From Pseudocercospora fijiensis CIRAD86 (lineage: Eukaryota; Ascomycota; Dothideomycetes; Mycosphaerellales; Mycosphaerellaceae): DNA of 64,000 nucleotides. The stretch covers positions 529,923 to 593,922 of the forward strand of contig NW_006921550.1 of NCBI RefSeq assembly GCF_000340215.1, in the 5' to 3' direction. Of this stretch, positions 1-11,003 are shown one piece after another; positions within the stretch are counted from its first letter, which is position 1, and every line of letters begins with the position of its first letter. Below the pieces are notes generated by a model. It was not told the DNA's origin and ran no database searches. It saw nothing but the letters and a program-made list of their open reading frames with translations. The translations under genes and the position numbers were made by a program.

Positions 1-213
1 TTTGTCGTGGCAACGCATCTTCTTGTGTTCCGACTGGAGGTGTGTGAAGAGACCTTGAGGATTGGCATTGGAAGGTGCTTGGAATGCTGGTACGTTCCTT
101 AGCGGTAGATCCGGCAAAGGCGGGCCTGGTAGCTTTGTACGGCGTGGATCAAAGCCGATCAGGATTTCCAGTCCATCAGGGAGATTTCCCATGTTTATCA
201 CGCGCAGGACCAT
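1..213 (-). CDS. Partial unknown protein, N-terminal 71 codons
   Basis: An open frame on the minus strand begins at an ATG at 213 and runs without a stop off the left edge, giving at least 71 residues. It starts MVLRVINMGNLPDGLEIL and contains a proline-rich stretch around residues 34-50. I do not recognise the family. No intron is visible. A different minus-strand frame (506-198) overlaps its start but has low-complexity composition and no family resemblance. The ATG at 213 was chosen because it is the first in this frame and the frame stays open to the edge. It could also be an internal exon of a longer gene. The call rests on frame openness and plausible composition only. Confidence 0.4.
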   Translation of the reverse strand, partial: MVLRVINMGNLPDGLEILIGFDPRRTKLPGPPLPDLPLRNVPAFQAPSNANPQGLFTHLQSEHKKMRCHDK

Positions 214-1301
214 GATTTCTGATCGGCGATCGCGTTGGTGTATGTATGAGATGGCGGAGGAAGACTGGAAGAGCGCGCAGACGAAAGGAGAGGAGAGGAG
301 TCAAGGTTCCGCCGGAGCTCATATAGAGCGCCAAGCACATGGAGTTCTGGTCCGTGCATTCTTGTGACGAAGCCAGGAATCCTTGCTTTATTTGCTATTG
401 CTAAAATGAGAGCAGGTTCTCTCAAAAACACGCCATTCGCGTCTAGCGGCCCGGAGCAACAGGATCCAGACTCGCCGCCAGTAGGCCAGGGCTCGTGGCA
501 ACGCATGCTCGTAAGCCAGCCTCCAGTTCGAAGCTTGGGATATTATTACTACTGGTACACAATACGCTGTTCCTGTGGAGAGAAGCAGTATCGGGGGTAC
601 GACGGGCTTGTCCACGATAGGGTCACGCTGCATCATGATATGACTGCAGGAGATGTTGCAAAGGTTGGTTGCAAAACAGCCAGGCACAGCGCATGATATC
701 TGCGAACTGCACTCGTTCGAGGTGCGGATTTTTTCGCGACGGGTGATGATGATTCGAAGGTCGATCAGGAGCTAGAGGGATGGTAGTGGAAGTTGAAGAG
801 AGCCTGATTCGAAATGCTGTCAATGGTAGTTTGGAAGGAGAGGAGGGAGTGGTCAGCATTCAGGCATTCAGGCCGCAGCGCAAGCCAGACGGGCCGCCTC
901 TTTTCGCCTCCACTGAACCTTGATCATCCTTTAAGGCTGTGCCAACTGATCTTGGCCTAGCTGTGGCATCTTTCGTGGAGAGAATGGAGTTCCGTCTGCC
1001 AGCTCATTCTTGGAATATGGGAAATATCATATTGCAGATTGTTCGAAAAGAGAAGTTGCAACGCCTCTCCATGCATGACTCGCCTGGTACCGTCGGACTC
1101 ATTTCATCCAGCCTGAAAAACCACCCGTACCTTTCTAGCTATATCGCTCCCCTTGGCTTTGTACACACACATAATTTTTTAGATCCATTTCCTGTGCTTC
1201 TACTCCGCATCAAAAAGAGCAGGAAATTCACTTTCAACCATCGCCATCATCAATGCAAAAACGATGAAAGAAGACCAAAGGGTAATTTTCTCTGGGCCTT
1301 T
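214..1301. other. Intergenic, nothing supported
   Basis: Short overlapping frames occur on both strands, but none exceeds about 110 codons or resembles a family. The region should contain the 3' end of the glucosidase II beta transcript and the 5' flank of the partial gene at the left edge. Confidence 0.5.
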
Positions 1302-3019
1302 CTACAACTCATCCTTCCCCTTAACCTTCTTCGCACTGCCATTCCTGTTCTCACAAACAGCAGGTGTACCAACTTCCATGCGATAAATACACTTCTCCTC
1401 CTCGATAATCTTCCATATCTCATTCTTCTCGGCACAAGCCAGGACAATCGTCGTAGCACGATTCGGTCCATTCCAACAGTGTTGACCGTTCTCATGTTTC
1501 ATCGCAATCCTTTCTCCGCTCCCGACACCTTTGCCGTCGGTAGGAAGTTCTTCGTCCACCATAATCTTCTCCATGCGGACGTAATTTCCCATGCCGGTAT
1601 GACCGCCGCCTTTTTTGGATTTTTGCGTGGTCCTGTCGAGGAAGCAGTATTCGTAGGTATATTCTCCGCTATCCTTTTCGATGCATTGGCCCTTGAGGGC
1701 ACGGAAGACGTCATCTGGGCCGAAGTCTGTCTCAAGATCGGATTTGGAGTCTGAGAGGCTCTTTTGCGAGTTTTCGAGGGCTGTCTTGGCGTTCTCGAGG
1801 CGGTCGCGGGCCTCAATCACTTTCTTGCTTTGGCTGCCTGAGCGTGCTGGAGTCGATGCGAGGATACCGCCATCGACAAGGGTCTGGCGAAGTTCGCGAA
1901 GCTTGTCGTCAACCCAGCTTCGGAGGGTGGGTGGAAGGTAGTTGGTGACAGAGTACAAGACGTCTGTGTCGCTTGCTGCCTCCTCGTTGTACTCGTCCCA
2001 GTTCAGACCATTCTCGCTATCATCTTTGGTGATCTCATCCAAGTCACGCTCGACGGCAGAGTTTGGCTCTTGTGTAAGAGAGTGAGCGGCAATGTAGTCC
2101 TCCCAGCCTCGGACTGCCCGCTTCACGCCTTCGTCGTTGAAGTTGGGGTTGTACTCCTCCTTGAAAGTAGACAGAATTTGCTCCAGCTGTTGTAGGCGAG
2201 CACGAGTTTCGGTCAGCTCAGTCCTCGTCTTCACTAGGTGGTCCCTCAGCTCGTTCATCCTATTTCGTGCCAGCTCTACTAGTTGGCCGAGCTTGCCAGA
2301 GCCGGCACCAGCCTTGACTGTCTTGCCAGCCTCTTTCTTCTGGACGTCACGGAGCTCAGCTTCCATGCTCTTGACTCTGAGTTCTGCACCCTCAATTTCC
2401 GTGCCTAGGGTCTGTATCCGATCCTGGATCAATTGCCTTGCTCTTTGCGCCTCCTTCACCAACTCGGCTCTCTTCTTAAGTGCAGCACCTTCAGCTTTTC
2501 GCCTAGCCTCATCATGCTTTCTCCACTCCTTGCCAATCTCATCGCATCGATCTTTGCACTTCACAATGCCCTCCCACTCCTCGCTACCATCGCAGCAGAG
2601 CTCGTAATCGCAAATGCCATCATTGACGTTGGCAAATGGAACATATGAAGGAACATGGCCCTTGTTCTTGCAGTAGAAGCCAGGCAGTGCATTCGTCACA
2701 TTCGGTCTATCGTTCGTAATCGGAGACAATGGCGAGAGATGTGCGCATGCCGCCGAGCCAGGTTCGTCAGAGCCATCAGGGCAATCGCAGTAGTCGTCGT
2801 TCACGCGTGAGAAGGGAATCTTGGTCTGTGGATTTGATATACATGTGAACGACGTCGCCTCTTCGTAGAATTTGGCGACTGTGGACAGTCAGTATCTCGA
2901 CTTTTGAAGCACTGCCGTTAAGGAGAACGCTCACATTCAGGGCCTACACCTCGCGGTCGTGCCGCCGAGGCAGTTGATACATATTCGAGGGCTACCAGAG
3001 CCGCTACGACGGACTTCAT
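1302..3019 (-). CDS. GTB1: Glucosidase II beta subunit (PRKCSH/Gtb1)
   Basis: Regulatory beta subunit of ER glucosidase II, which trims the inner glucoses of N-glycans. I place two exons, 3019-2935 and 2878-1302. The intron of 56 bp (donor GTGAGC, acceptor CCACAG) joins in frame to give 553 residues. The start at 3019 gives a signal peptide (MKSVVAALVALEYVSTASA) followed by RGVGPEFAKFY, the usual mature start of this family. Two LDL-receptor-A-like cysteine/acidic repeats lie at about 42-72 (DDYCDCPDGSDEPG) and 95-130 (GICDYELCCDGSEE). A charged coiled coil spans about 133-275. A mannose-6-phosphate receptor homology domain (paired cysteines, NGQHCWNGPNR) lies at about 428-540. The protein ends in KDEL, an ER-retention signal. 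Length and domain order match the family. It is divergently oriented to the membrane-protein gene at 3498. Confidence 0.93.
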
Positions 3020-3497
3020 GATTTTCTGCTAAGCATGGATTGAAGAAACAGGGAGTCGAGAGCTAGAGGTGTTTGTTGATATGGCCAGCTTTCACATGCG
3101 GAGAGCTCCAGCTTCGCCGCCAAGACATCCTCGTCAGGGTCACTTCAACTTCCATCGACCTTTGCTCCAGTTGCATGCATCATCCTATGCCTACATATGT
3201 ACACATACATATGTATTCCAGGTTATCGCAGGCAGCATCATAACATCGACGTGGAAATTGACTCTGAGATGCCACATAAGCCACTCATACCGAGCTCCAA
3301 GGCAAGTATGACCACTATTTCTCATAGAGAGATCAACCGTTCCAGCTCGGCCTTCCTGAATCATACGACTATGCAGTACTAATATGCCTGCTGTCACCAT
3401 TCCATTCCACCGAATTGATATGCTGCTATATGTAAAATCAGTCTTGTCACTTTTCTCGGCATTTCTACCACACGCTCTCCCCCTTCCCAACCTTCCC
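3020..3497. promoter_or_regulatory. Divergent intergenic region between GTB1 and the membrane-protein gene
   Basis: About 480 bp separate the GTB1 start from the proposed start at 3498 on the other strand, so the promoters of both must lie here if the starts are right. It includes a TATGTACACATACATATGT stretch near 3195-3215. No binding site can be named with confidence. Confidence 0.3.
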
Positions 3498-6465
3498 ATG
3501 TCCGCTCCAATTCTACCAGGTATTGGTGATTAGCGGCCACCCACGACCATATGGTGTCAGTATAACGGCAAGCACGACGGGAGACCAGAAGGAAAGCATA
3601 TCCTCCACAAGCCCCAGCCCTGCGGCGAAGCTTTCTGGATCGCACCTGTGAAGACCTGTGGAAACACGACAAGACTTTCCGGTACTGGTTCAAGGTTCCA
3701 TTCTTCACGCTTCTCATTGCTACGACCCTCGTTGCCCTGGCGGTAGCTGTTCCCGTGTTGTGGCGGAAGTGGTGCAGAGCAAAGGCTCGGAAACACCGCG
3801 GACGCCACGACCAGCACGGAGTATATCTGACGGATACTAATGCCTCATGGCGAACTCATTCGACCGATTATCTTCCTCCCCGCACGTACAACCTACTGAT
3901 GAGGCACCGAAAGCCGTCAGGGACGAGCAAGATGCATTTATATCCCCGGGCTTAACGCCATGCAATACCTGGGGTACCGAAATATCCATGTCGGACGATG
4001 TAGAAGACCTGAGAGACAGCATACACTATCCGGCGGAGGAAACGGAGCGAGGGTCTGGTGAAGACGATCCTCTGCGTTTCTACGCGCGTCGCAACTACTA
4101 GGAGTATGGCACCCTTCATCCGTCCGCCACTCGGCACACATCCACGTTGACAGAAGCTTCGTTTTCACGAATATTATCTGGCGAGAAAGCTTCCTCCGAG
4201 CCACGTTCTGCGTCGGTCCCGCCTCTGGCACTCAAGAGCGCCCTCTGCACCAATCAGACGCGGACTTCACCTGAAGGCGCAAGTGATACTCCGAAACAGA
4301 AGAAGTCGGCACACTTTCCTGCAGATCTCTCAGAAGTTGATGCTGCTTTGCGGCGCACTGCAACTGACACTCTTCTTGACTTTGGTTCCCCGACAGATTG
4401 GGACGTAGGACAAGTGGATAGGCCGATCGTCACATCGGAACAGCCATTGCCTCGCACTTGGAGTGGTGTATCTGACAACCCGTGGCTTCACGAATCTTTC
4501 CAATACGACAACGGCCATGACGAGCATGCTCACCAACGAGAAGCAATTGACAAGTTTTATGGCCCAATGGATCGGCGGCCATCCCTGGCTGACGATAGTG
4601 AGGACTACGAAGATGAAACCTTGTTGCAATCTGCGGCAAGCGGAGCCAATTTTGGGGAAGAACACGACGATGCGTCAAACAGTGACGACCGTAGTGAAGA
4701 CTCGAGAGGTTCGGCGAGGACTATTTCCGATGATGAGGAAGCATGCAAAGGCTCAGACCGTGACGAAAATGACGACGATGGCCATTTCGAAGATCGTCGC
4801 CATCAACGGCGTTCAGGGTCGACTGCCGAACGTTATGTCACATCAGATATTGCCAGAGATGAAGCAGAAAGTCCCAGCTCGAAGAGTGACATGGAAGGTG
4901 AGGATGTGGTGTGCACACCTCGCTCAACAAAATCCTTTGGCGAGACCTACGAAATGCCCCCAATCCGTGAGGCGCCTGACGATATCCCTACATGTGACGA
5001 GACTGAGTACATTCCGTGTGGCTCGCAACCAATGGTGGAGCCAGGACCAATTCGCCGAGCTTCTTATACAGAGGCCGAGAAGCCGAAACGTGGGCGGCGG
5101 ATGACAAAGACCGATGATCATCGCCGCTACTCGTCTCTGACAGAGCTATGTCGAATGAAGTCGCGAATCCGATCACCATCTTACGTTGCCCCAAAAGCGA
5201 GTCCGGCCCGTCCAGCAGTCACGGCAATCAGTGTCCATCCCTCCGACTCTCCCCGCTTGACGACTGTTCATGAGCATCCTGCAACACCACAACGCACAGC
5301 GCAGACCGTGCAGTCTGATCTTGGATTGTATCAGATGCTATGGGAAGAGCCGCCACCATCGCGGAAGAGCAGCGTAGCCCCCACATATAAAGATCCGGAC
5401 AGCGGGGTTGAATTTATCCTGTTTGATGAGAACGACCCAGGCGCAACGACTCCGATGATCGACCACGTCAAGACAAAGCTTACCGCATGGAACTGGTCTC
5501 GCGAGGTTATGGACGAGTCTTCCGAGGACAGATTAGGATAGCGACCACTGCCACTCCTCGATGCCAATCGCCGTAGAGGAACGTCCTCTGATCAGACGCT
5601 GTCCGGAGATAAGCCGCCCAATCCACCTAACACTGCTCGTCACAGTGCCCCATCATCCGCGAAACCGTCACAGCCTCAGTCACCCATCGTAGAAGCTGCA
5701 GATGAAGATGATCTCGATGAATCTCCTGCTCCGATCGAGCTTAATGTAAGAGGGCTGTTGAATACTGGTCGATCGCAACCACAGACTGCGTATGCCAGCA
5801 CTGCGGCCGGTGATTACCTTAATGTCACACCCCGCGGAAACAGCCTTCCCGCATCACCCAGCATTCCGCGAAAGCTGTCGAATCTTGGCCAGGAAGAGCT
5901 CCATTTCCAGTCTCACCGCGACAGTGTCGAAATTGTCCGCGGTCACATCAGACGACAGGATTCCGAGACAGATCACCTTAGACCCAATAGCCTCCTTCTC
6001 ACCAGCAGAGATTCTTTCCTGCTCAACAAGAGCAAGCTGGAGCGAAAGCTGCCATCGGCATCGCGATCGCCTGTCAGACATTCAAGAGGCTCTAGCCCAG
6101 CCAATGCACCGATCCGCTGGAATCGTTCGGGAGGGTTGAGTCCAATCCCGGATGCAAGCCCACCAAATCAACTCACGAGTGGATGGCAGATTATGGAAGC
6201 GGGAGAACGGAGGAACAGAAGCAGAGGCTCGCCTAGGCCAGCGCCGACGAGCGACATGCCAGACCAGAAGGATGGAGGATGTGACCATGCTGAGCATATC
6301 GAGGATATCAGCGCTGTGGAACCGAGCGTGGACACTACATGTCCCAGACCTGAAGACCTACCACATCCTGAGCAACCTCAAGGCTGTCCAATCTGTACCC
6401 AAGACCAACCAAGAGGCTTCGCGAAGCGTGTCTCGCTGTGGAGGAAGAGGAGGAATCGGACCTGA
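3498..6465 (+). CDS. Single-pass membrane-anchored disordered protein, interrupted by two in-frame TAGs
   Basis: One plus-strand frame (3847, 4147, 5542 and 5758 all in phase) is open from about 3841 to 6465 apart from TAG at 4099 and TAG at 5539. Upstream, another frame encodes a basic segment and a transmembrane helix (FKVPFFTLLIATTLVALAVAV, about 3680-3745). A putative intron 3821-3903 joins it in phase 0. The TAG at 4099 can be spliced out by a GTGAAG...GACAG intron (4058-4153) that preserves frame. I find no good intron for 5539, which follows a conserved-looking block (EFILFDENDPGATT, KLTAWNWS). Downstream, 308 more codons include RPNSLLLTSRDSFLL and a CPIC pair before the stop. The rest is Ser/Pro/acidic low complexity. 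Function unknown. The start at 3498 (MSAPILP) and the first intron are weak. A pseudogene, a strain-specific nonsense allele or readthrough are all possible. Confidence 0.55.
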
Positions 6466-6586
6466 GAGATGTTGCATTCTTCTTTTTCTTTAGCTCTTTC
6501 AGCCAGACCTGACCTGAGGAATTCGAAATCTTTTTGCTCTCCCTGTGCTACCATGTCCTGCCGGCGCTTCCCACGTCTCTCTCTCT

Positions 6587-6984
6587 TTAATCTACAGTCA
6601 CCCCATTCGCTCTCAACTCTTTCCTCGCTTCATTGATCTGTCCCATCAATTCCTCGTGCGCTTCTGGTACATCGTTGAAGGTGAGGACTCCGTAGCCCAG
6701 TTTTGCGAGTAGGTAGGCGCCGAAGGTTATGAGGGTCCAGAAGGGGAGCTGGATAGGGCTTAGCGTTAGTGAAGGCATAAGATGTATTATGAAGGGCAAT
6801 GTCGTACCACTGGGATTATTTCATTTTGGATCTTGGAGGGAAAGGGTAGGAGGCCTAGGACGCAGATTGTGTAGATCTGGAAGTGAGACTCAATGTTAGT
6901 TCAGTTCGTTGGTGTGAGATGTGAGGTGGGGTTTACTGAGGCTACTAGAAGGCCTAGGGAGAGTTGTTGTTGGGCGCGTGTCAT
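6587..6984 (-). CDS. DPM3: Dolichol-phosphate mannosyltransferase subunit 3
   Basis: Small ER membrane subunit that stabilises the Dpm1 catalytic subunit, which makes dolichol-phosphate-mannose for GPI anchors, N-glycans and O-mannosylation. Three exons, 6984-6937, 6876-6808 and 6748-6587, with introns of 60 and 59 bp (GTAAAC...TTCCAG and GTACGA...ATCCAG) join in frame to 92 residues, the usual family length. An N-terminal hydrophobic segment (LSLGLLVAS then IYTICVLGLL) and a second one (LPFWTLITFGAYLLAKL) form two membrane spans. The C-terminal cytosolic signature FNDVPEAHEELMGQINEARKE is diagnostic of DPM3. It is convergent with the disordered-protein gene, whose stop lies about 120 bp away. 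Confidence 0.93.
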
Positions 6985-8081
6985 TTTTCTTGGTTTGGTT
7001 TGGGTTGAAGGAGTGTGGGCAATCTGCTGCGATGCTGGTGGTGTGGTGTGGTTGTAGGGAGGTGGTGGTGGTATAGCATACATGTGGTTGTTTTGGTGGC
7101 AGGACGCTATTGGTGCGGCTAAGATCGGCGCTAGTGGATGATTTTGCAGGGAATCAGCAAGGGCAGGGCAGGCAGGGAACTTGATCACGACACCAACGAT
7201 CTGATCTTGCGAAGACTTGGCGTGGCAGCTCGAATGTGCCTTCATTGAACTGGACAGCTGGACGGGACGGACATGGCACGGGTCCATACCAAAGATGTCA
7301 TCAATATGTCGCCAAGCCAAAGTCCGATCCACGCACAGTGCAGAATCTCTCGGAGCTCGTGAAGGCCGATTGATACCAGATCTGGAAGAAGCTCAACCCC
7401 AGTCGTCAATACACAATACTCAGAGTCTTGGATAGAATGAATCGATCGTTACCATATCCAGTCACAACCTCACGGAGCTGGCTTCGCTCTTTGGCAATAT
7501 ACCTGTGGACCCTTTCGAACTTGTTCTGTTGACCGAATCCTTCCGTGGAACATTAGACGACCAGAAGGTCACGAGGATTTGACTGTGCAACTCAATGACT
7601 CCTCGATAGAGTGCAAGACCGGGTGGACATTCAGAAAAGCTCTCTTCACGTCCGCATATGGCAGTTTGATCAGCATTATAGGCCTTCGTATTTTGGAAAG
7701 TTCACTGAACTAAAGGAATCCGTGGGAAGCATACTGATATCTTCGCGGGCTATGGATACCATTGTGGAGACTGCAACAAAATGGTTGGCGAGTGGCTGCA
7801 ATCGACGGTAACGACTCCTTGTGAAGCGCCGATGTCATATTGCGCTGAACCTGGTCCTATAAAACATACTGACTCCAGATGTCCTTAACCATGAGACTTC
7901 CACTGGGACTGTTACAAACCAGGAACCAAATCTTCACCCACCCAGAACGTTGCACATTGACATTCTTTGGTCCGTTGGCTAATCGACATACATAATGCTT
8001 GCATCTCCTCCTCTACTCCATCCTCTTCTAGTTCACCCTCCCGATTACCCTTTTCACTTTCATACAAGGACAGATCAAAGC
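6985..8081. other. Intergenic, no gene supported
   Basis: About 1.1 kb between the DPM3 start and the secreted-protein start, so it holds both divergent promoters. Several short frames are present (for example 7217-7435 and 7611-7811), but none shows family resemblance or intron structure. Confidence 0.45.
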
Positions 8082-9752
8082 ATGCGCGGATCCATCGTGG
8101 CAGGCGTCTTTGCCGCCTGTGCAGTCTACCATGCCAATGCGGCTCCCTTCAACAGTGCACCATCCACCCCCAGCGCATGCACTAACACTACCGCTGCTTC
8201 CTACAACGTCTCGGAATGCCAATCATCCTCATCGGCCACCAACACGGTGTGGCCTGACTGGGCCGGTCACGGTCCTAAGATCGACCCATCGGTCTCCCTA
8301 TTCCCAAAGCCATATGCTACCCCGGCCCCGGAGACCTACGATCCTACCGCGCCCCTACGCATTCAGTACCCTGATTCACGAGAAGCTCTGACTCCCATGG
8401 AAAAATGCGAATATCTGGAATACCTCAATGACGAGACCTTTACTCAAGGAATATTGGACAACATCAATGCTACTGAGAAAGACTTTTCCGAGGCCATTTC
8501 AGCTGGAAAGCTCATGCCGGTTGATATTGTCAGCATTCGGGCTCAATTACTGAAAGCATCGGACGACTTCGCCATCCTCGAAAACGAAACTAAAGCACTG
8601 ATGAGGGAACTACATCTCTGCAAGACCTCGGGTTCTCTGGACATGCAGTGGAGTAGCACTATGGTCGACAAGCTCAGGTATAAGCAGGGTGACATCGAGT
8701 ACAGACAATTAGAACTCACCCACGATCGCTTCGATAACATTGATTATCTGATTCAGAATGCTATCTTCAACAAGGTTCTTCCTGGCAATGGGTATTCTCG
8801 GCCGGACCTTCCTCAGATTCTGATCCCTCTAGATCTCTCGTTGCTCAATTCTTCTACGGTTCCCACAGCTGCATCGACGAACTACTCCCGGAGGTCTAGA
8901 ACTTCTAGCTACGATAAGACGACAGCGCTCTCTACTTCGACTACAATGACTCGGGATGTTGACATTATGGAGGATGATTCAGCTGAGAAGCGCAAGTGCC
9001 CCGGCCCGGCATATCACGAGAATTGCACACCCAAGTACGACCGGCAAATCGCCGGTTTGATGGCAAAAATCGGGCAAGAGAAGAACCAAGTGACGCGTCA
9101 GAGACTCGAGAAGCAACTGCAAGTCGTCAAGCTGGAACGAGTCCTTTCATGCGCCAAGCTGTGCCCGCTGCAGCCAAAGCATCCGAAGCAGTATCCAAAG
9201 CAGATCTGGGCGATTGTAAGCGGCATCATCAGGGGTCTTGCTGACCTGCTTGACCTCGATGGTGGATCTCGACATTCCGAGCATGGCAATCACCCATCGC
9301 CACCATCATACCATCCGATGAGCACCTCCAATAGCACTCTGCAAGCAGCACTTCAGTTCCCAAAGTCCACCGGGGCCGCCAATTACACCTCCACTCCTTA
9401 CCCTACCTCTTCGAACACAACCATTTCGACCGTCCACACAACTCCTGCACCAGATTGCACGTCCTCAACACACGGAACTGGAAACTCATCCGTTACGCAT
9501 CCAATCTTGAGCTCTTCTACTTCTGAGTCTTCGTCTTCGGTCGTCAGCACTTCGCACCCACAGCCTCATACGCCGTCTAGCACCGAGGTTTCTACTTCGT
9601 CGAACCCAGTCACTTCTGGTCCGGTGGTGCCTCAAACGAGTTCCATGTCAAGCAGCAACTCGGAGCCGACCAGTAGCCAAAGCTACGTGCCGAAGCCTCA
9701 CAGCACTACTCATGTCCAGCATACTTATGCTCCACAGCCTTCGCACGTTTGA
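8082..9752 (+). CDS. Secreted Ser/Thr-rich protein of unknown function
   Basis: The frame is open from 7995, but the ATG at 8082 gives a clean signal peptide (MRGSIVAGVFAACAVYHANA, cleavage before APF), so I start there: 556 residues. The middle, about residues 90-270, is predicted helical with charged repeats and several N-x-S/T sequons. A cysteine-containing block (KRKCPGPAYHENCTPKYD, about 305-322) is followed by a helical basic stretch and a pair of cysteines (SCAKLCPLQPKHPKQ). The last 150 residues are Ser/Thr/Pro-rich, as in O-glycosylated stalks. The C-terminus lacks a hydrophobic tail, so there is no GPI-anchor signal. I do not recognise the family. Secretion is inferred from the signal peptide alone. 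Confidence 0.75.
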   Translation: MRGSIVAGVFAACAVYHANAAPFNSAPSTPSACTNTTAASYNVSECQSSSSATNTVWPDWAGHGPKIDPSVSLFPKPYATPAPETYDPTAPLRIQYPDSREALTPMEKCEYLEYLNDETFTQGILDNINATEKDFSEAISAGKLMPVDIVSIRAQLLKASDDFAILENETKALMRELHLCKTSGSLDMQWSSTMVDKLRYKQGDIEYRQLELTHDRFDNIDYLIQNAIFNKVLPGNGYSRPDLPQILIPLDLSLLNSSTVPTAASTNYSRRSRTSSYDKTTALSTSTTMTRDVDIMEDDSAEKRKCPGPAYHENCTPKYDRQIAGLMAKIGQEKNQVTRQRLEKQLQVVKLERVLSCAKLCPLQPKHPKQYPKQIWAIVSGIIRGLADLLDLDGGSRHSEHGNHPSPPSYHPMSTSNSTLQAALQFPKSTGAANYTSTPYPTSSNTTISTVHTTPAPDCTSSTHGTGNSSVTHPILSSSTSESSSSVVSTSHPQPHTPSSTEVSTSSNPVTSGPVVPQTSSMSSSNSEPTSSQSYVPKPHSTTHVQHTYAPQPSHV

Positions 9753-10226
9753 CTAGCTCTTCATTCCCGGAAGGTCTGCCGACAATGGGCTAGTCACTCA
9801 GACGGTCTTTGGGCTTGGGAAGGTCGGGGAAAAGGAAAAGATAAGGTGACCCGTTTTTCTAACCAATCTGCAATCCGTGATCAGAGCTAGTCAATAAACA
9901 CGTAGATAGCCCTCGAACGTCGATTTCGGTTCATACTTGATCAGTCCCATGTAACAGTCGTGGCGAGTGTATGCCCACGTCTGTGACCGTCACGGCGAAT
10001 CGCGACTTCTAGTCTCTCGCCGCTTGTAGAAGGAGAAACGATCAATTCATCAGGCTGGATAATGCATATCTCGAATGAATGCCAGCCTTGACCTTCCAGC
10101 AGACGACGGGTGTCGCGAAAGTCTGCTTCTTTATGCCTTGTTCGCGCCAGCCGAGCCGATTTCTTACGCCATAACACCTCGCTCGTGAATCTCATAACCT
10201 CCGCCCGTATGCTGGAGTAAGGGTTT
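9753..10226. other. Convergent intergenic region, nothing supported
   Basis: Lies between the stops of the secreted-protein gene and RPB10. A minus-strand frame of 84 codons (10195-9941) sits just past the RPB10 stop. It has no homology I can see and is probably untranslated 3' sequence. Confidence 0.45.
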
Positions 10227-10735
10227 CTATCGCTGGCCGCTCTTGATGATGTCGCGCTCTGCAGGGTTGTATCTTTTCCCCTTGGTCAGCATCCTTTCTC
10301 TCGAAGCGAAGTAGTACTGTACAGCACATACCTGAGCAACTTCTCGATCAGATCCACATGTGTAAGCATCATTCTTCTGCAGCAGTAGCGATTCAGGCCG
10401 AGCTGGTCCATTGCATCGCTGTTGATAAGATGTCAGCCATCTTTTAGAATTCGTTTGGTTCCTTCACGTCTTAGGTAGTGTGCTTTGCCTTGCCCTTCTC
10501 TTTCTCTGCGCGCAGGCGCTCCGATTGCATGTTTCCCCATTTCACGCCAGCATTTTGACATACCCGTCTGATATGGTGTCCCCATTCTCTTGAACCGTGC
10601 CAATTAATTCGACGTAGCGCTCGTAAAGGTCTGCAATGACCTGCGAACAATCCTTTGTCAGTATGCGCTTTGCGATCGCGGACGAAGTAGTAAATGTACC
10701 TTGCCGCAGGAGAAGCAGCGAATTGGAATGATCAT
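10227..10735 (-). CDS. RPB10: RNA polymerases I, II and III subunit RPB10 (ABC10-beta)
   Basis: Small zinc-binding subunit shared by the three nuclear RNA polymerases. Four exons: 10735-10700, 10640-10564, 10418-10332 and 10272-10227. The total is 246 nt, 81 residues. All three junctions are GT...AG and restore frame. The N-terminus [13 protein letters not shown] carries the first CxxC pair. The second pair is in [23 protein letters not shown]. All four zinc-binding cysteines of the family are present. The C-terminus is about ten residues longer than yeast Rpb10. Longer frames overlapping exons 1 and 2 are intron read-through and should be ignored. It is divergently transcribed from UTP17, with about 270 bp between the two starts. 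Confidence 0.95.
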
Positions 10736-11003
10736 GTTGGCGGTCGCGAGCTGGATTTCCGAGTATTGAATGCCAGCCTCTAGTGTTCCGGGTATGTTGT
10801 CGTTGTCGCAAAGAAAGTTGAAGTCGGTCTTCTTCGACAAAGAATCCCGCGTCTGGCACTTGCCCTGCAGAAGCCGGAACCCTGAAGCTTATTCGTGCAC
10901 GGACCCTTCACGAAACTTTTAGAGCTTTTTTGGAAGCAACAGCCTGTAGACGGCGACATTCACATGCACTTTTCATTTTTGTCGCATGTGACAGTGAGAG
11001 AAG
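10736..11003. promoter_or_regulatory. Divergent promoter region of RPB10 and UTP17
   Basis: Only 268 bp separate the two start codons, which face away from each other, so the transcripts share one short promoter region. Both products serve the transcription and ribosome-assembly machinery, so co-regulation is plausible. No specific motif is claimed. Confidence 0.5.

Noticed and set aside
939..1754. 271-codon plus-strand frame opposite the 3' part of GTB1
   Set aside because: Fully antisense to a well-supported gene, with no family resemblance and a composition typical of a reverse-strand shadow.
2137..2607. 156-codon plus frame within GTB1
   Set aside because: Antisense shadow of the coiled-coil coding region (Ser/Leu-rich from Glu/Lys codons).
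10542..10859. 105-codon minus frame overlapping RPB10 exons 1 and 2
   Set aside because: It is an unspliced read-through of RPB10 introns. The spliced model reproduces the whole conserved protein.
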